Part shown: positions 10,875 to 22,277 of the stretch, piece by piece
How the letters are laid out: each line of letters starts with the position of its first letter
Position numbering within the stretch: position 1 is the first letter of the stretch
Assembly (NCBI GenBank): GCA_949752795.1
Contig: OX457061.1
Coordinates: 33,174,425-33,238,424, forward strand
Direction: 5' to 3'
DNA from: Hyperoodon ampullatus
Lineage: Eukaryota > Chordata > Mammalia > Artiodactyla > Ziphiidae
DNA length: 64,000 nt
Translations under genes and position numbers: made by a program
The notes under the pieces: generated by a model
Told to the model about the DNA's origin: nothing
Databases searched by the model: none
The model's input: only the letters and a program-made list of their open reading frames with translations

Positions 10875-11789
10875 ATGAGAAGACAGAAAAACACACAGCA
10901 GGAGAAGGAGCAAGATAAAAACCCACCAGACCTAACAAATGAAGAGGTACTAGGCAGTCTACCTGAAAAAGAATTCAGAATAATGATAGTAAAGATGATT
11001 CAAGATTCTATTTCCAAGATCCAAAATCTTGGAAATAGAATAGACAAAATGCAAGAAACAGTTAACAAGGACCTAGAAGAACTAAAGATGAATCAAGCAT
11101 CGATTAAAAACACAATAAATGAAATAAAAAATACTCTAGATGGGATCAATAGCAGAATAACTGAGGCAGAAGAACAGATAAGTGAGGTGGAAGATAAAAT
11201 AGTGGAAATAACTGCTGCAGAGCAAAATAAAGAAAAAAGAATGAAAAGAACAGAGGACAGTCTCAGAGACCTCTGGGACAACATTAAACACACCAACATT
11301 CGAATTATAGGGGTTCCAGAAGAAGAAGAGAAAAAGAAAGGGACTGAGAAAATATTTGAAGAGATTATAGTTGAAAACTTCCCTAATATGGGAATGGAAA
11401 TAGTTAATCAAGTCCAGGAGGCACAGAGAGTCCCATACAGAATAAATCCAAGGAGAAATACGCCAAGACACATACTAATCAAACTGTCAAAAATTAAACA
11501 CAAAGAAATCATATTAAAAGCAGCAAGGCAAAAACAACAAATAACACACAAGGGAATCCCCATCAGGATAACAGCTGATCTCTCAGCAGACACTCTACAA
11601 GCCAGAAGGGAGTGGCAGGACATAATTAAAGTGATGAAGGAGAAAAACCTGCAACCAAGATTACTCTACCCAGCAAGGATCTCATTCAGATTTGATGGAG
11701 AAATTAAAATGTTTACAGACAAGCAAAAGCTGAGAGAGTTCAGCACCACCAAACCAGCTTTACAACAAATGCTAAAGGAACTTCTCTAG
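10875..11789 (+). CDS. L1 ORF1 protein (RNA-binding chaperone), open
   Basis: 304 codons, ATG to TAG, without interruption. The length is close to that usual for mammalian ORF1p (about 340 in human). In known L1s, ORF1p forms trimers, binds L1 RNA in the cytoplasm and acts as a nucleic-acid chaperone needed for retrotransposition. Visible layout: a short basic N-terminus; a heptad-like, Glu/Lys-rich coiled coil at about residues 35-130; an RRM-like domain at about 137-225 opening with NIRIIGVPE (141-149); and a C-terminal domain at about 228-304 with the conserved YPARISF (265-271) and an ending rich in Leu. The start was chosen because it matches the start of copy B and follows an A-rich context. 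ORF2 follows after 58 bp. Being open, it could still make protein if transcribed, but its partner ORF2 is dead. Family identity is certain; expression is unknown. Confidence 0.93.
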   Translation: MRRQKNTQQEKEQDKNPPDLTNEEVLGSLPEKEFRIMIVKMIQDSISKIQNLGNRIDKMQETVNKDLEELKMNQASIKNTINEIKNTLDGINSRITEAEEQISEVEDKIVEITAAEQNKEKRMKRTEDSLRDLWDNIKHTNIRIIGVPEEEEKKKGTEKIFEEIIVENFPNMGMEIVNQVQEAQRVPYRINPRRNTPRHILIKLSKIKHKEIILKAARQKQQITHKGIPIRITADLSADTLQARREWQDIIKVMKEKNLQPRLLYPARISFRFDGEIKMFTDKQKLREFSTTKPALQQMLKELL

Positions 11790-11847
11790 GCAAGAAACAC
11801 AACAGAAGGAAAAGACCTACAATAACGAACCCAAAACAATTAAGAAA

Positions 11848-14800
11848 ATGGGAATAGGAACATGCATATCGATAATTACCTTAAATGTAAATGGACTAAA
11901 TGCTCCCACCAAAAGACACAGAGTGGCTGAATGGATACAAAAACAAGACCCATATATATGCTGTCTACAAGAGACCCACTTCAGACCTAGAGACACATAC
12001 AGACTGAAAGTAAGGGGATGGAAAAAGATATTCCATGCAAATGGAAACCAAAAGAAAGCTGGAGTAGCAATTCTCATATCAGACAAAATAGACTTTAAAA
12101 TAAAGACTACTAGAAGAGACAAAGAAGGACACTACATAATGATCAAGGGATCAATCCAAGAAGAAGATATAACAATGGTAAATATTTATGCACCAAACAT
12201 AGGAGCACCTCAATACATAAGGCGAATACTAACAGCCAAAAAAGGAGAAATCGACAGTAACACAATCATAGTAGGGGACTTTAACACCCCACTTTCACCA
12301 ATGGACAGATCATCCAAAATGAAAATAAATAAGGAAACACAAGCTTTAAATGCTACATTAAACAAGATGGACTTAATTGATATTTATAGGACATTCCATC
12401 CAAAAACAACAATACACATTTTTCTCAAGTGCTCATGGAACATTCTCCAGGATAGATCATATCTTGGGTCACAAATCAAGCCTTGGTAAATTTAAGAAAA
12501 TTGAAATTGTATCAAGTATCTTTTCCAACCACAATGCTATGAGACTAGATATCAATTACAGGAAAAGAGCTGTAAAAAATACAAACACATGGAGGGTAAA
12601 CTATACACTACTTAATAATGAAGTGATCACTGAAGAAATCAAAGAGGAAATTTAAAAATACCTAGAAACAAATGACAATGGAGACACGACGACCCAAAAC
12701 CTATGGGATGCAGCAAAAGCAGTTCTTAGAGGGAAGTTTATAGCAATACAATCCCACCTTAAGAAACAGGAAACATCTCGAATAAACAACCTAACCTTGC
12801 ACCTAAAGCAATTAGAGAAAGAAGAATAAAAACATCCCAAAGTTAGCAGAAGGAAAGAAATCATAAAAATCAGATCAGAAATACATGAAAAAGAAATGAA
12901 GGAAACAATAGCAAAGATCCATAAAACTAAAAGCTGGTTCTTTGAGAAGATAAACAAAATTGATAAACCATTAGCCAGACTCATCAAGAAAAAAAGGGAG
13001 AAGACTCAAATCAATAGAATTAGAAATGAAAAAGGAGAAGTAACAACTGACACTGCAGAAATACAAAAGATCATGAGAGATTACTACAAGCAACTCTATG
13101 CCAATAAAATGGACAACCTGGAAGAAATGGACAAATTCTTAGAAATGCACAACCTGCCAGGACTGAATCAGGAAGAAACAGAAAATATGAATAGACCAAT
13201 CACAAGCACTGAAATTGAAACTGTGATTAAAAATCTTCCAACAAACAAAAGCCCAGGACCAGATGGCTTCACAGGCGAATTCTATCAAGCATTTAGAGAA
13301 GAGCTAACACCTATCCTTCTCAAACTCTTCCAAAATATAGCAGAGGGAGGAACACTCCCAAACTCATTCTACGAGGCCACCATCACCTTGATACCAAAAC
13401 CAGACAAGGATGTCACAAAGAAAGAAAACTACAGGCCAATATCACTGATGAACATAGATGCAAAAATCCTCAACAAAATACTAGCAAACAGAATCCAAGA
13501 GTACATTAAAAGGATCATACACCATGATCAAGTGGGGTTTATTCCAGGAATGCAAGGATTCTTCAATATACGCAAATCAATCAATGTGATACACCATATT
13601 AACAAATTGAAGGAGAAAAACCATATGATCATCTCAATAGATGCAGAGAAAGCTTTCGACAAAATTCAACACCCATTTATGATAAAAACCCTGCAGAAAG
13701 TAGGCATAGAGGGAACTTTCCTCAACATAAAAAAGGCCATATATGACAAACCCACAGCCAGCATCGTCCTCAATGGTGAAAAACTGAAACCATTTCCACT
13801 AAGATCAGGAACAAGATAAGGTTGCCCACTGTCACCATTCTTATTCAACATAGTTTTGGAAGTTTTAGCCACAGCAATCAGAGAAGAAAAGGAAATAAAA
13901 GGAATCCAAATCGGAAAAGAAGAAGTAAAGCTGTCACTGTTTGCAGATGACATGATACTATACATAGAGAATCCTAAAGATGCTACCAGAAAACTACTAG
14001 AGCTAATCAATGAATTTGGTAAAGTTGCAGGATACAAAATTAATGCACAGAAATCTCTGGCATTCCTATATACTAATGATGAAAAATCTGAAAGTGAAAT
14101 CAAGAAAACACTCCCATTTACCATTGCAACAAAAAGAATAAAATATCTAGGAATAAACCTACCTAAGGAGACAAAAGACCTGTATGCAGAAAATTATAAG
14201 ACACTGATGAAAGAAATTAAAGATGATACAAATAGATGGAGAGATGTACCATGTTCTTGGATTGGAAGAATCAACATTGTGAAAATGACTCTACTACCCA
14301 AAGCAATCTACAGATTCAATGCAATCCCTATCAAACTACCACTGGCATTTTTCACAGAACTAGAACAAAAAATTTCACAATTTGTATGGAAACACAAAAG
14401 ACCTCGAATAGCCAAAGCAATCATGAGAACGAAAAATGGAGCTGGAGGAATCAGGCTCCCTGACTTAAGACTATACTACAAAGCTACAGTAATCAAGACA
14501 GTATGGTACTGGCACAAAAACAGAAAGATAGATCAATGGAACAGGATAGAAAGCCCAGAGATAAACTCACGGACATATGGTCACCTTATCTTTGATAAAG
14601 GAGGCAGGAATGTACAGTGGAGAAAGGACAGTCTCTTCAATAAGTGGTGCTGGGAAAACTGGATAGGGACATGTAAAAGTATGAGATTAGATCACTCCCT
14701 AACACCATACACAAAAATAAGCTCAAAATGGATTAAAGACCTAAATGTAAGGCCAGACACTATCAAACTCTTAGAGGAAAACATAGGCAGAACACTCTAT

Positions 14801-15682
14801 GACATAAATCACAGCAAGATCCTTTTTGACCCACCTCCTAGAGAAATGGAAATAAAGACAAAAATAAACACATGGGACCTAATAAAACTTAAAAGCTTTT
14901 GCACAGCAAAGGAAACTATAAATAAGACCAAAAGACAACCCTCAGAATGGGAGAAAATATTTGCAAATGAAGCAACTGACAAAGGATTAATCTCCAAAAT
15001 TTATAAGCAGCTCATGCAGCTCAATAACAAAAAAACAAACAACCCAATCCAAAAATGGGCAGAAGACCTAAATAGACATTTCTCCACAGAAGATATACAG
15101 ACTGCCAACAAACACATGAAAGGATGCTCAAGATCTTTACTCATTAGAGAAATGCAAATCAAAACTACAATGAGATATCATCTCACACCAGTCAGAATGG
15201 CCATCATCAAAAAATCTAGAAACAATAAATGCTGGAGAGGGTGTGGAAAAAAGGGAACACTCTTGCACTGCTGGTGGGAATGTGAATTGGTACAGCCACT
15301 ATGGAGAACGGTATGGAGGTTCCTTAAAAAACTACAAATAGAACTACCATATGACCCAGCCATCCCACTACTGGGCATATACCCTGAGAAAGCCATAATT
15401 CAAAAAGAGGCATGTACCAAAATGTTCAAAGCAGCCCTATTTACAATAGCCCGGAGATGGAAACAACCTAAGTGTCCATCATAGGATGAATGGATAAAGA
15501 AGATGTGGCACATATATACAATGGAATATTACTCAGCCATAAAAAGAAACGAAATTGAGCTATTTGTAATGAGGTGGATGGACCTAGAGTCTGTCATACA
15601 GAGTGAAGTAAGTCAGAAAGAGAAAGACAAATACTGTATGCTGACACATATATATGGAACTGAAGAAAAAAAAATGTCATGA
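11848..15682 (+). pseudogene. L1 ORF2 (endonuclease-reverse transcriptase), broken
   Basis: In live L1s, ORF2p nicks target DNA (APE-type endonuclease) and copies L1 RNA (reverse transcriptase). Here the N-terminal endonuclease part shows LNVNGLNAP, QETHF and GDFNTPLS. A 2-bp deletion at about 12411 shifts the frame, so the product would end soon after, at 12487-12489. In the following frame, stops lie at 12653 (TAA), 12827 (TAA), 13817 (TAA, just before the conserved GCPLSP) and 15482 (TAG). The reverse transcriptase core keeps FADD (about 13939-13950), and the C-terminal Cys-rich motif [18 protein letters not shown] lies near 15230. Only one frameshift and four stops in about 1270 codons suggests a fairly recent insertion. 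It cannot give a full-length ORF2p. Confidence 0.93.
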
Positions 15683-16006
15683 AGAACATAGTTGTAAGAC
15701 AGGAATAAAGACACAGACCTACTAGAGAATGGACTTGAGGATATGGCGAGGGGGAAGGGTAAGCTGTGACAAAGCGAAAGAGCGGCATGGACATATATAC
15801 ACTACCAAACGTAAGGTAGATAGCTAGTGGGAAGCAGCCGCATAGCACAGGGAGATCAGCTTGGTGCTTTGTGACCGCCTGGAGGGGTGGGATAGGGAGG
15901 GTGGGAGGGAGACGCAAAAGGGAGGGGATATGGGAACATATGTGTATGTATAACTGATTAAATTTGTTATAAAGCAAAAAAAAATAAAAAATATAAATTA
16001 AAAAAG
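15683..16006 (+). other. L1 copy A 3' UTR with G-quadruplex motif and A tail
   Basis: It contains a G-run tract at 15884-15909 (runs of 3-4 G separated by 1-3 bases), able to fold into an intramolecular G-quadruplex. G-rich tracts in this place are a known feature of mammalian L1 3' UTRs. The tail begins near 15976 and is A-rich but interrupted by T. Confidence 0.85.
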
Positions 16007-16019
16007 AATAGAAAATCTT
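16007..16019 (+). repeat. 3' copy of target-site duplication of SINE 9173
   Basis: AATAGAAAATCTT matches the 5' flank AATAGCAATCTT at 9161-9172 with one small difference. It marks the original 3' end of the SINE before the L1 inserted in its tail. Confidence 0.7.
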
Positions 16020-17254
16020 ATCACAGTTTAGCTGACTTTTTCAAGTGGAAAAATACACACTTACAAGCTGAACATTTTATTCAAATTATAACTCACTATG
16101 TCTAATTGGTAATAAAATAAAAATAGTGCTGGCCTCATAAAAAAAAAGCAATCTTTTTGTGTATTTCAACAAATATTTTAATCTGACCAGTATCAAGAAT
16201 TCACTTTAATGAGACCAAGTATTTACGGATCAATTACTTTCTATTAGGCATTAGGATGGGAGAATATAGAGTTGATTAAAGACCCAAAGCCCCAGTAGAA
16301 ATATAAAACCTGATATCTGAATAGTGTTTTATAGACCATTCTGCATATGCCAGGATTTTCATGTTCTCCCAGCCTCCTAGTGAGGCAGGCAAGTCTGTGC
16401 TCTTTTGTAGAAACCAAAGCACAAAGAGAAGACTCGACTTGCCTGAGAATATACAGGTTGTTTACCACTCTAGTCCAAGGCAACGACCCTGGGTTCTTGC
16501 TTCTCAGAATTTCCCTAAGGTCCTGGGTTGTATTCCTAGGAAAAAAGGGCCTAGAATTTAGAATGCCTGGGGATGACAAATGGTGAATGGAAATGAAGAA
16601 GGATAAAGTCCAAGAGATCTCAACCTGGGATGCTGTGAAGAGCGCACGGCCAGACAGTGGCCTGGGGAGGCAAAGTATGGCAGCAAGCACAGCACCACCG
16701 GACACGGCTCTGGGCAAGTCCCCTCTTTGCAGACCAGTCAGAGGGTAGCCTTCTATGTGGACCCAGCCTGTGTTATGTATGTACCAGATGTTCTTAGGAC
16801 ATCCAAATGTCTTCCCAGAAACCCAAGAACTTTGGACAAACTCACCTGAGATACTGGAGGGTCAAGGGGTTGTAGCAGCTGAGGTTTCTGGTCAGGGAGT
16901 GTGGTCCTGGCTGCCTGGAAAGGCCAATGATTTGCCATAGCTTTTGTTTACCTGGCCAGCCTTCACAGACACTGTGGTCATAATCTGCTCGGTCCTTTAG
17001 AATCTATTATCAAGAGCCACAGTAGACCAGTCAGGATCCTTCCCTAAGATCTCAAGAGGCGTAATAATAAAAAATTGCAAAAGAATGGATTGGCGAGTAG
17101 AGCAAAAATAGAGCTAATGAACAGTCCACCCAGTTTTCTACTAATTCTTCTTTTATTTACATAAAAGCAAACACCCAGATGAACTCTTCCTGGTACACTA
17201 CCCTCCAGCATCCGATGCACTTACATAGATGTTAGTGCATGCTATGCCATCTTG
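16020..17254. other. Unique sequence
   Basis: A weak antisense MIR-like stretch may lie at about 16335-16460 ('tgtagaaaccaaagcaca'). Otherwise no repeat or coding signal was recognised. The minus-strand open frame at 16244-16717 (157 codons) has no recognisable domain. Confidence 0.4.
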
Positions 17255-17385
17255 GTATTAGTAACTGTTATTTTCTCTATTTGAGTGACGAGACTCAGTG
17301 AAAATTAGTGTTTGACCCAAGCACGGTGGTGGTGAAGACTTTGAATCCAAAGCCTATGCTTTTTCCATCACACCAGTGGTCATTC
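17255..17385 (-). repeat. MIR fragment, antisense, diverged
   Basis: A diverged antisense MIR pattern: 'gtgacgagactcagtg', then 'gactttgaatccaaagcc', then 'tatgctttttccatcacacc'. Confidence 0.5.
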
Positions 17386-17436
17386 CATGGCGCTCGATGG
17401 GACTTGAGAGAATCCACAGGTGTCATTTTGGGACGC

Positions 17437-17466
17437 TTCAAGCGTAGCGGTTTCAAGCGTAGTGGT
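17437..17466. repeat. 15-bp tandem duplication
   Basis: Two adjacent copies of TTCAAGCGTAGCGGT (17437-17451 and 17452-17466). They differ by one C/T, at a CpG. No further copies. Confidence 0.9.
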
Positions 17467-17714
17467 TTTAGTTTCACTTTATTTTATACACTGGATTTCG
17501 TGTACAGTTTCATTTGAGTCAAAGGTTCTGGGCATATGAAGGTACTGAAGTTCATGATTCTCCAGCTTTTAATCTAACATTTCCAAGTGAATAAGCATGA
17601 GGACCTTAGATAAATTATTTTTATATCCACTTGATCCTGGAGTGGTTGGAACCTTGGATCAATCTTTGTAGATGTCCCTTTAGTAACCTGAACCTCTTTT
17701 ATTCGTGGCAAACC

Positions 17715-17890
17715 AACCTGGGGCGGTAAGGCTGGATTTGTGCCCTGGTTGTAACATTGAATCTTTGTGTGACCTTGAGCAAGTCACTTCCTCTCTCTGA
17801 CCTCAGTTTCCTTATCTGTAAAATGAGGACGTTGACCTAGATCAGCTTCCAGGCCTGACTTTGCAAGAAAGCTTGTGGGAGGCATGGAGA
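17715..17890 (+). repeat. MIR SINE, sense
   Basis: Shows 'tgtgaccttgagcaagtcac', 'cctcagtttccttatctg' and 'taaaatgaggacgttgacc', the MIR core in order. Confidence 0.85.
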
Positions 17891-17945
17891 ATGTTACAGT
17901 CTTCAAAAATAAAGTACCCATGCTTACTGGCTGGCAGTCTGACAG

Positions 17946-18138
17946 TAGGGTTGCCAGATTTAGCAAGTAAAAATACAGGCCCCTCAGTTCAATTTGAATT
18001 TCGCATAGATAACAATTTTTTTTTAGTGTAAGTATATTCCATGCAATATTTGGGATATAATTATGCTCAAAAAGGTATTTGTTGTATATCTGAAATTCAA
18101 ATTTATCTGAGTGTCTGGTATTTTATTTGGCAACCCTA
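17946..18138. mobile_element. Palindromic non-autonomous DNA transposon (MER53-like)
   Basis: About 190 bp with long terminal inverted repeats: 'agggttgccagatttagcaa' at the left, and its inverted counterpart ending 'ggcaaccct' at the right. TA lies at both ends. The arms pair with each other around a centre near 18040. It has no coding capacity. The name MER53 is from memory and should be verified. Confidence 0.75.
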
Positions 18139-19225
18139 CCTCAGAGGTATATTGTCCTCTCTGTTCCTTTAGCAAAAAATTGAAAAAAATGAACAAGCTA
18201 ATGAAAAACAACAACAAAAAAACGTTGTTATATTTTGTTCTTGTTATCTTGGTGAAATCTTCCTTTTTGATCTTTCAACTTGTGACATCACAGCACCCAA
18301 AAATATTAAATGTGAAAGGTAAAAATGATACTAGTTCCAGTTTTCCCTTTAACATTTATTTATCTATTTGTGTTTAAGAAACACAATTCCGTGCTCATAT
18401 ATCACATTCTGTGTTTGCCTTGGGGAGATTTTTTCTCCCGTATCTGGTGATCCAGCAAATGGCTCTTGACTGGAGTGAGCCTCTCTTATTCCTGCCTTAA
18501 ACATGTCCTTTTGGCCAAAACTCACCCTGCCATTACAAGGAATTCTGTTGGCTGTCTGAGTTTCCTTCAGACCTTATTATTTGTGTTTTAATACATACAC
18601 ACACACAATCCAAACTTGCATTTTTTGCTTTTAAGCCAGTGATTGCATGTGGCTGGTGGTTTGGCGATTGTGAAATAGTCTTGAAATATCAGTGAGGAAA
18701 GTGTTCCTCCTGCATTTGCGGCCCAACTCCCTGCAGGAGCTTCAGGTTTCCCTCTGTCTCCTTGGGCAGGAGAAAGCACCAACATGGGGTGGCCCTGGGC
18801 CAGGGAAGCAAAGAGACTGGCAAGACGGAGCTCCCTGCATTCATTCTTACTGTGCTCCTGACACTTTTTTCAGATGTCCTTTGCAAACATTATCTGGTTC
18901 TGTTGGGAAATCACTTGCAACCTGGATAGAATTGATGGTACACCTGGGCACTGCCAAGCTCATAGGTGGGGAGGGAGGGAGGACTAGCTGAGCATCCAGC
19001 TGAAGGATGACCCTCTACCCTGACCCTCGATGTTCTGGACATCCTTGCACGGATTTGAATGAGGAGGTGGTGTCTGGAAGGAGGCACTCTGCCTGCGAAT
19101 CCAGACACTTGCATTTTCCTCCTGCGCCTGCCAGGGACTCATTGCCAGACCTTGAGTCTCAGGGTCCGTCCAGTCACTGGGGGTTGGTTGAGCTGATCTC
19201 TAAGAGATGTTCCAGTCCTGCCTTT
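18139..19225. other. Unique sequence
   Basis: A short (AC)n run lies at about 18595-18606. No coding domain or interspersed repeat was recognised in the remainder. Confidence 0.4.
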
Positions 19226-19255
19226 CTCATTCATTCATTCATTCATTCATTCATT
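19226..19255. repeat. (TCAT)n microsatellite
   Basis: Seven perfect copies of the tetranucleotide (read TCAT). Confidence 0.95.
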
Positions 19256-19429
19256 GTGCAACAGCTTGTTCCTCTGAACACAGGTCCGGAAATAGAGAAT
19301 TGTGCAACCTGGGGGGAACAGCAAGACCCTGAAAAGAACATAATTTTTTTCCATTTGTATTCAGCCAGTGGGACTCTGAGAAATCAAGGTAAGCATCAGA
19401 ACACACAGGCATAACCAACTTTCATTTTA

Positions 19430-19550
19430 TTCTATCCATGCAGTCAGTACTTATAGGTGTCTTATGCACCAGGCTCTGCTTGGGGGACAGAGAAGAAGCA
19501 GGCAGGGTCCCTGCCCTGGGAAGCTCACAGTCCAAGGGGGCAGAGAGACA
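19430..19550 (-). repeat. L2 3' fragment, antisense
   Basis: The antisense L2 pattern 'tcttatgcaccaggctctgc' is followed by 'gggtccctgccctgggaagc' and 'tcacagtccaa'. Diverged. Confidence 0.6.
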
Positions 19551-20429
19551 GGGAAACCGGCAGTCCCCCCGAGCTGTGGCTTTTGCAGTGCTGAAGGGAA
19601 GGGCAGAGCCCTGCGGGAGAACCGAGGAAGAAGTGGTTCATTTCCCTCTGCTTATTTCTCTTGTGGAAGTGATATGTTGGGGGTGGCTTGGACCATTGGG
19701 GCAGCAAATAGAGGAAGTATGTGAAATCAAAAATAGAGGAGTGAGGAGGAAATAAAAGTTCTAATCTAACAGAAGCACAGAGTGGCCTGACAAGGACCAG
19801 GGATGTGTTGGTAACTTTCCCTGGTGCTTTCAAAGTTGGAATATTTCTCCAATTAGAACTGGGCTCAGGGAAAGGAATGTGGCTCCTGGGTCAAGAAGTG
19901 ACGCTTGCTGGATATCAAAGGCAAAACACTGGGGGCTCCTGTATCCCTGGGGAAGGGACTCAGGGCTTCCCATGGGAGGATGGGGAGGCCGCTCTCAGAG
20001 GTTTTGTGTTCCTCTTCAGGCCACCTGGTTTGGCCACTGCCGCAGATGGGGACAGGCTGGGCCCATGAAGGCCTCCTCACTGAGGTGTGAGAACTCCCAT
20101 CCCAAAGGGTACCTCTCATATGTAGGCTGCAGCAGTCCATGATGAGAGGACAAGCTGCCCTGGGAATAAAGGGCCGTACTGCTGTCCTGACACAGGGCTT
20201 CCAAACGCCCGCTGTTGTGGAACATGCATGGGGTCTGTAATTGTCCCTTTTTTCAACCCCACAGAGCTCTCCAGTCGAACCTCCAACTCTATCCACAAGC
20301 CCAAACTCCATAATCCATCCACCCATCCACCTGTTCCTCATCTGTGACTCACAGTTCCCAGCACATTGTCAGCTGTCAATAAATATTCAAGAGAATGACA
20401 ATTACATGTCAACTGAAAAAAAAAAAAAA
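19551..20429. other. Unique sequence
   Basis: Contains a pure 15-A run at about 20416-20430, just before an LTR fragment. Several GC-richer open frames, such as minus 19865-20341 (158 codons), carry no recognisable domain. Confidence 0.4.
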
Positions 20430-20430
20430 A

Positions 20431-20690
20431 GTGAAGATGAAGTAGTGCTAATTAGGGTGGCCCCTAGCCCAGGGACTGGTATCTTTATAAGAGAAAGGAG
20501 AGGGAGATTGAAAGCTGAGACACAGAGAAACGGAGACACACAGAAGGGGAAGAACAGAATGACATTCAACGTCAGACGTGAGATTGGGGTGACACAGCTA
20601 CAGGCCAAAGAACGCCAAGGATTGCCTGTAGCCACCAGGAGCTGGGAAGAGGCAGGAAGAAGTCCTCAGAGGCAGCCTGGCAAAAATAAA
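20431..20690 (+). repeat. MaLR/MLT1-type LTR fragment, sense
   Basis: The middle part of an ERVL-MaLR-type LTR: 'tagggtggcccctagccc', 'gtatctttataagagaaagg', 'ggggtgacacagctacaggc', 'aacgccaaggattgcc', 'agccaccaggagctgggaag'. Non-coding; its ends are missing. Confidence 0.75.
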
Positions 20691-20717
20691 TGAATGAATG
20701 AATAAATAAATAAATAC
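20683..20717. repeat. (AATA/AATG)n microsatellite
   Basis: A run of mixed AATG and AATA tetranucleotides next to the LTR fragment. Confidence 0.9.
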
Positions 20718-21378
20718 TTATTCAATGGCTGACTAAATATTGAATGGACTTAATGACTGAGTGGAGAAAATGTAGAAAATGATCGCAGGCAAGTGTAGCG
20801 GAGGGCTCTTTGAGCTGGAACCTTAGAATCTCAGCATCAGCTGCTCACTTCTCCAGGCATAGAAGCGAGAGAGGCATCCTGGGAGGAAGGAGCACTTGTG
20901 CAAAGTACGCTGAAGTCCAGAAGTCAGTTTAGGACACGTCAGGCTAGCACTTAGGTTTAAGTAAAATACGAGGCGAGGGAGGTTGTTTGGGGACAAATCA
21001 TGAGGGCTCACAACAGCGTTTGGACTTGACCTTATCAGTAAAGGGAAACTACACAGATTATAGCGCAAGAACTTTAGTTCCACCGGAGCTCAAGAATCTC
21101 CTTCTAGAAACCGTTTAAAGTTTATCTAGAACATTTTGAATTGCCTCTAATAGTTACTTAAGTCATCCTTCAACATTTCTGAATTTCTGCTGAACACTTC
21201 TAGGCTTTCTGAATCTGGGTGTGCCCCCCACTTTGCTTCTGTCTCTGCTGATGCCAGGCCTCATGGTGATGACTCTTTGTTGCCTTTTGTTCCATACTGT
21301 GGCCTCCAAAGTCCCCAAAGTAAGGGTGACAGAAACCAGTCATGGTTGCCATAAATCTTGGGTGAATTCCACACTCAT
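20718..21378. other. Unique sequence
   Basis: No recognised repeat or exon. The short open frames have no domain. Confidence 0.4.
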
Positions 21379-22277
21379 TTTTAACATCTTTATTGGAGTA
21401 TAATTGCTTTACAATGGTGTGTTAGTTTCTGCTTTATAACAAAGTGAATCAGCTATACATATACATATATCCTCATATCCCCTCCGTCTTGCGTCTCCCT
21501 CCCTCCCACCCTCCCTATCCCACCCTTATAGGTGGTCACAAAGCACTGAGCTGATCTCCCTGTGCTATGCGGCTGCTTCCCACTAGTTATCTATTTTACA
21601 TTTGGTAGTGTATATATGTCCATGCCTCTCTCTCACTTCGTCCCAGCTTACCCTTCCCACTCCCCATGTCCTCAAGCCCATTCTCTATGTCTACATCTTT
21701 ATTCCTGTCCTGCCCCTAGGTTCTTCAGAACTTTTTTTTTTTTTATTCCATATATATGTGTTAGCATACGGTATTTGTTTTTCTCTTTCTGACTTCACTC
21801 TGTATGACAGATTCTAGGTCAATCCACCTCACTACAAATAACTCAATTTCGTTTCTTTATATGGCTGAGTAATATTCCATTGTATATATGTGCCACATCT
21901 TCTTTATCCATTCATCCATTCAAGCGTTGATGAACACTTAGGTTGCATCCATGTCCTGGTTATTGTAAATAAAGCTGCAGTGAACATTGTGGTACATGAC
22001 TCTTTTTGAATTATGGTTTTCTCAGGGTGTATGCCCAGTAGTGGGATTGCTGGGTCGTATGGTAGTTTTACTTCTGCTTCTTTAAGGAACCTCCATACTG
22101 TTCTCCATAGTGGCTGTGTCAATTTACATTCCCACCAACAGTGCAAGAGGGTTCCCTTTTCTCCACACCTTCTCCAGCATTTATTGTTTGTAGATTTTCT
22201 GGTGATGGCCATTCTGACTGGTGTGAGGTGATACCTCATTGTAGTTTTGATTTGCGTTTCTCTAATGATTAGCGATG
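21379..22277 (-). mobile_element. 5'-truncated L1, antisense
   Basis: About 900 bp from the 3' end of an L1 related to copy A, on the minus strand. The 3' UTR part (21379 to about 21790) includes the C-rich complement of the G-quadruplex tract at about 21497-21527. The ORF2 C-terminal part follows, open over 112 codons at 21904-22239 with the motif [18 protein letters not shown]. It breaks off at about 22277. Truncation at the 5' end is the usual outcome of incomplete reverse transcription. The tail is short and the target duplication unclear, so it is probably older than copies A and B. Confidence 0.92.

Larger units (their letters stand above)
9390..16006 (+). mobile_element. Full-length L1 LINE (copy A), sense
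   Basis: An autonomous-type non-LTR retrotransposon of about 6.6 kb. It has a 5' UTR (9390-10874) starting with the L1-typical 'gaagatggcggaagagtaag', an open ORF1 (10875-11789), a 58-bp spacer, a broken ORF2 (11848-15682), a G-rich 3' UTR and an A-rich tail (from about 15976). It lies in the A tail of the SINE at 9173, so its own target duplication falls within A-rich sequence and cannot be resolved. It cannot move by itself because ORF2 carries a frameshift and stops. Confidence 0.95.

Noticed and set aside
19865..20341. Minus-strand open frame of 158 codons
   Set aside because: No recognisable domain, and other frames are open over the same DNA. Looks like chance.
20416..20430. A15 run as the tail of a retrocopy
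   Set aside because: The sequence before it does not resemble a SINE, LINE or mRNA, and no flanking duplication was found.
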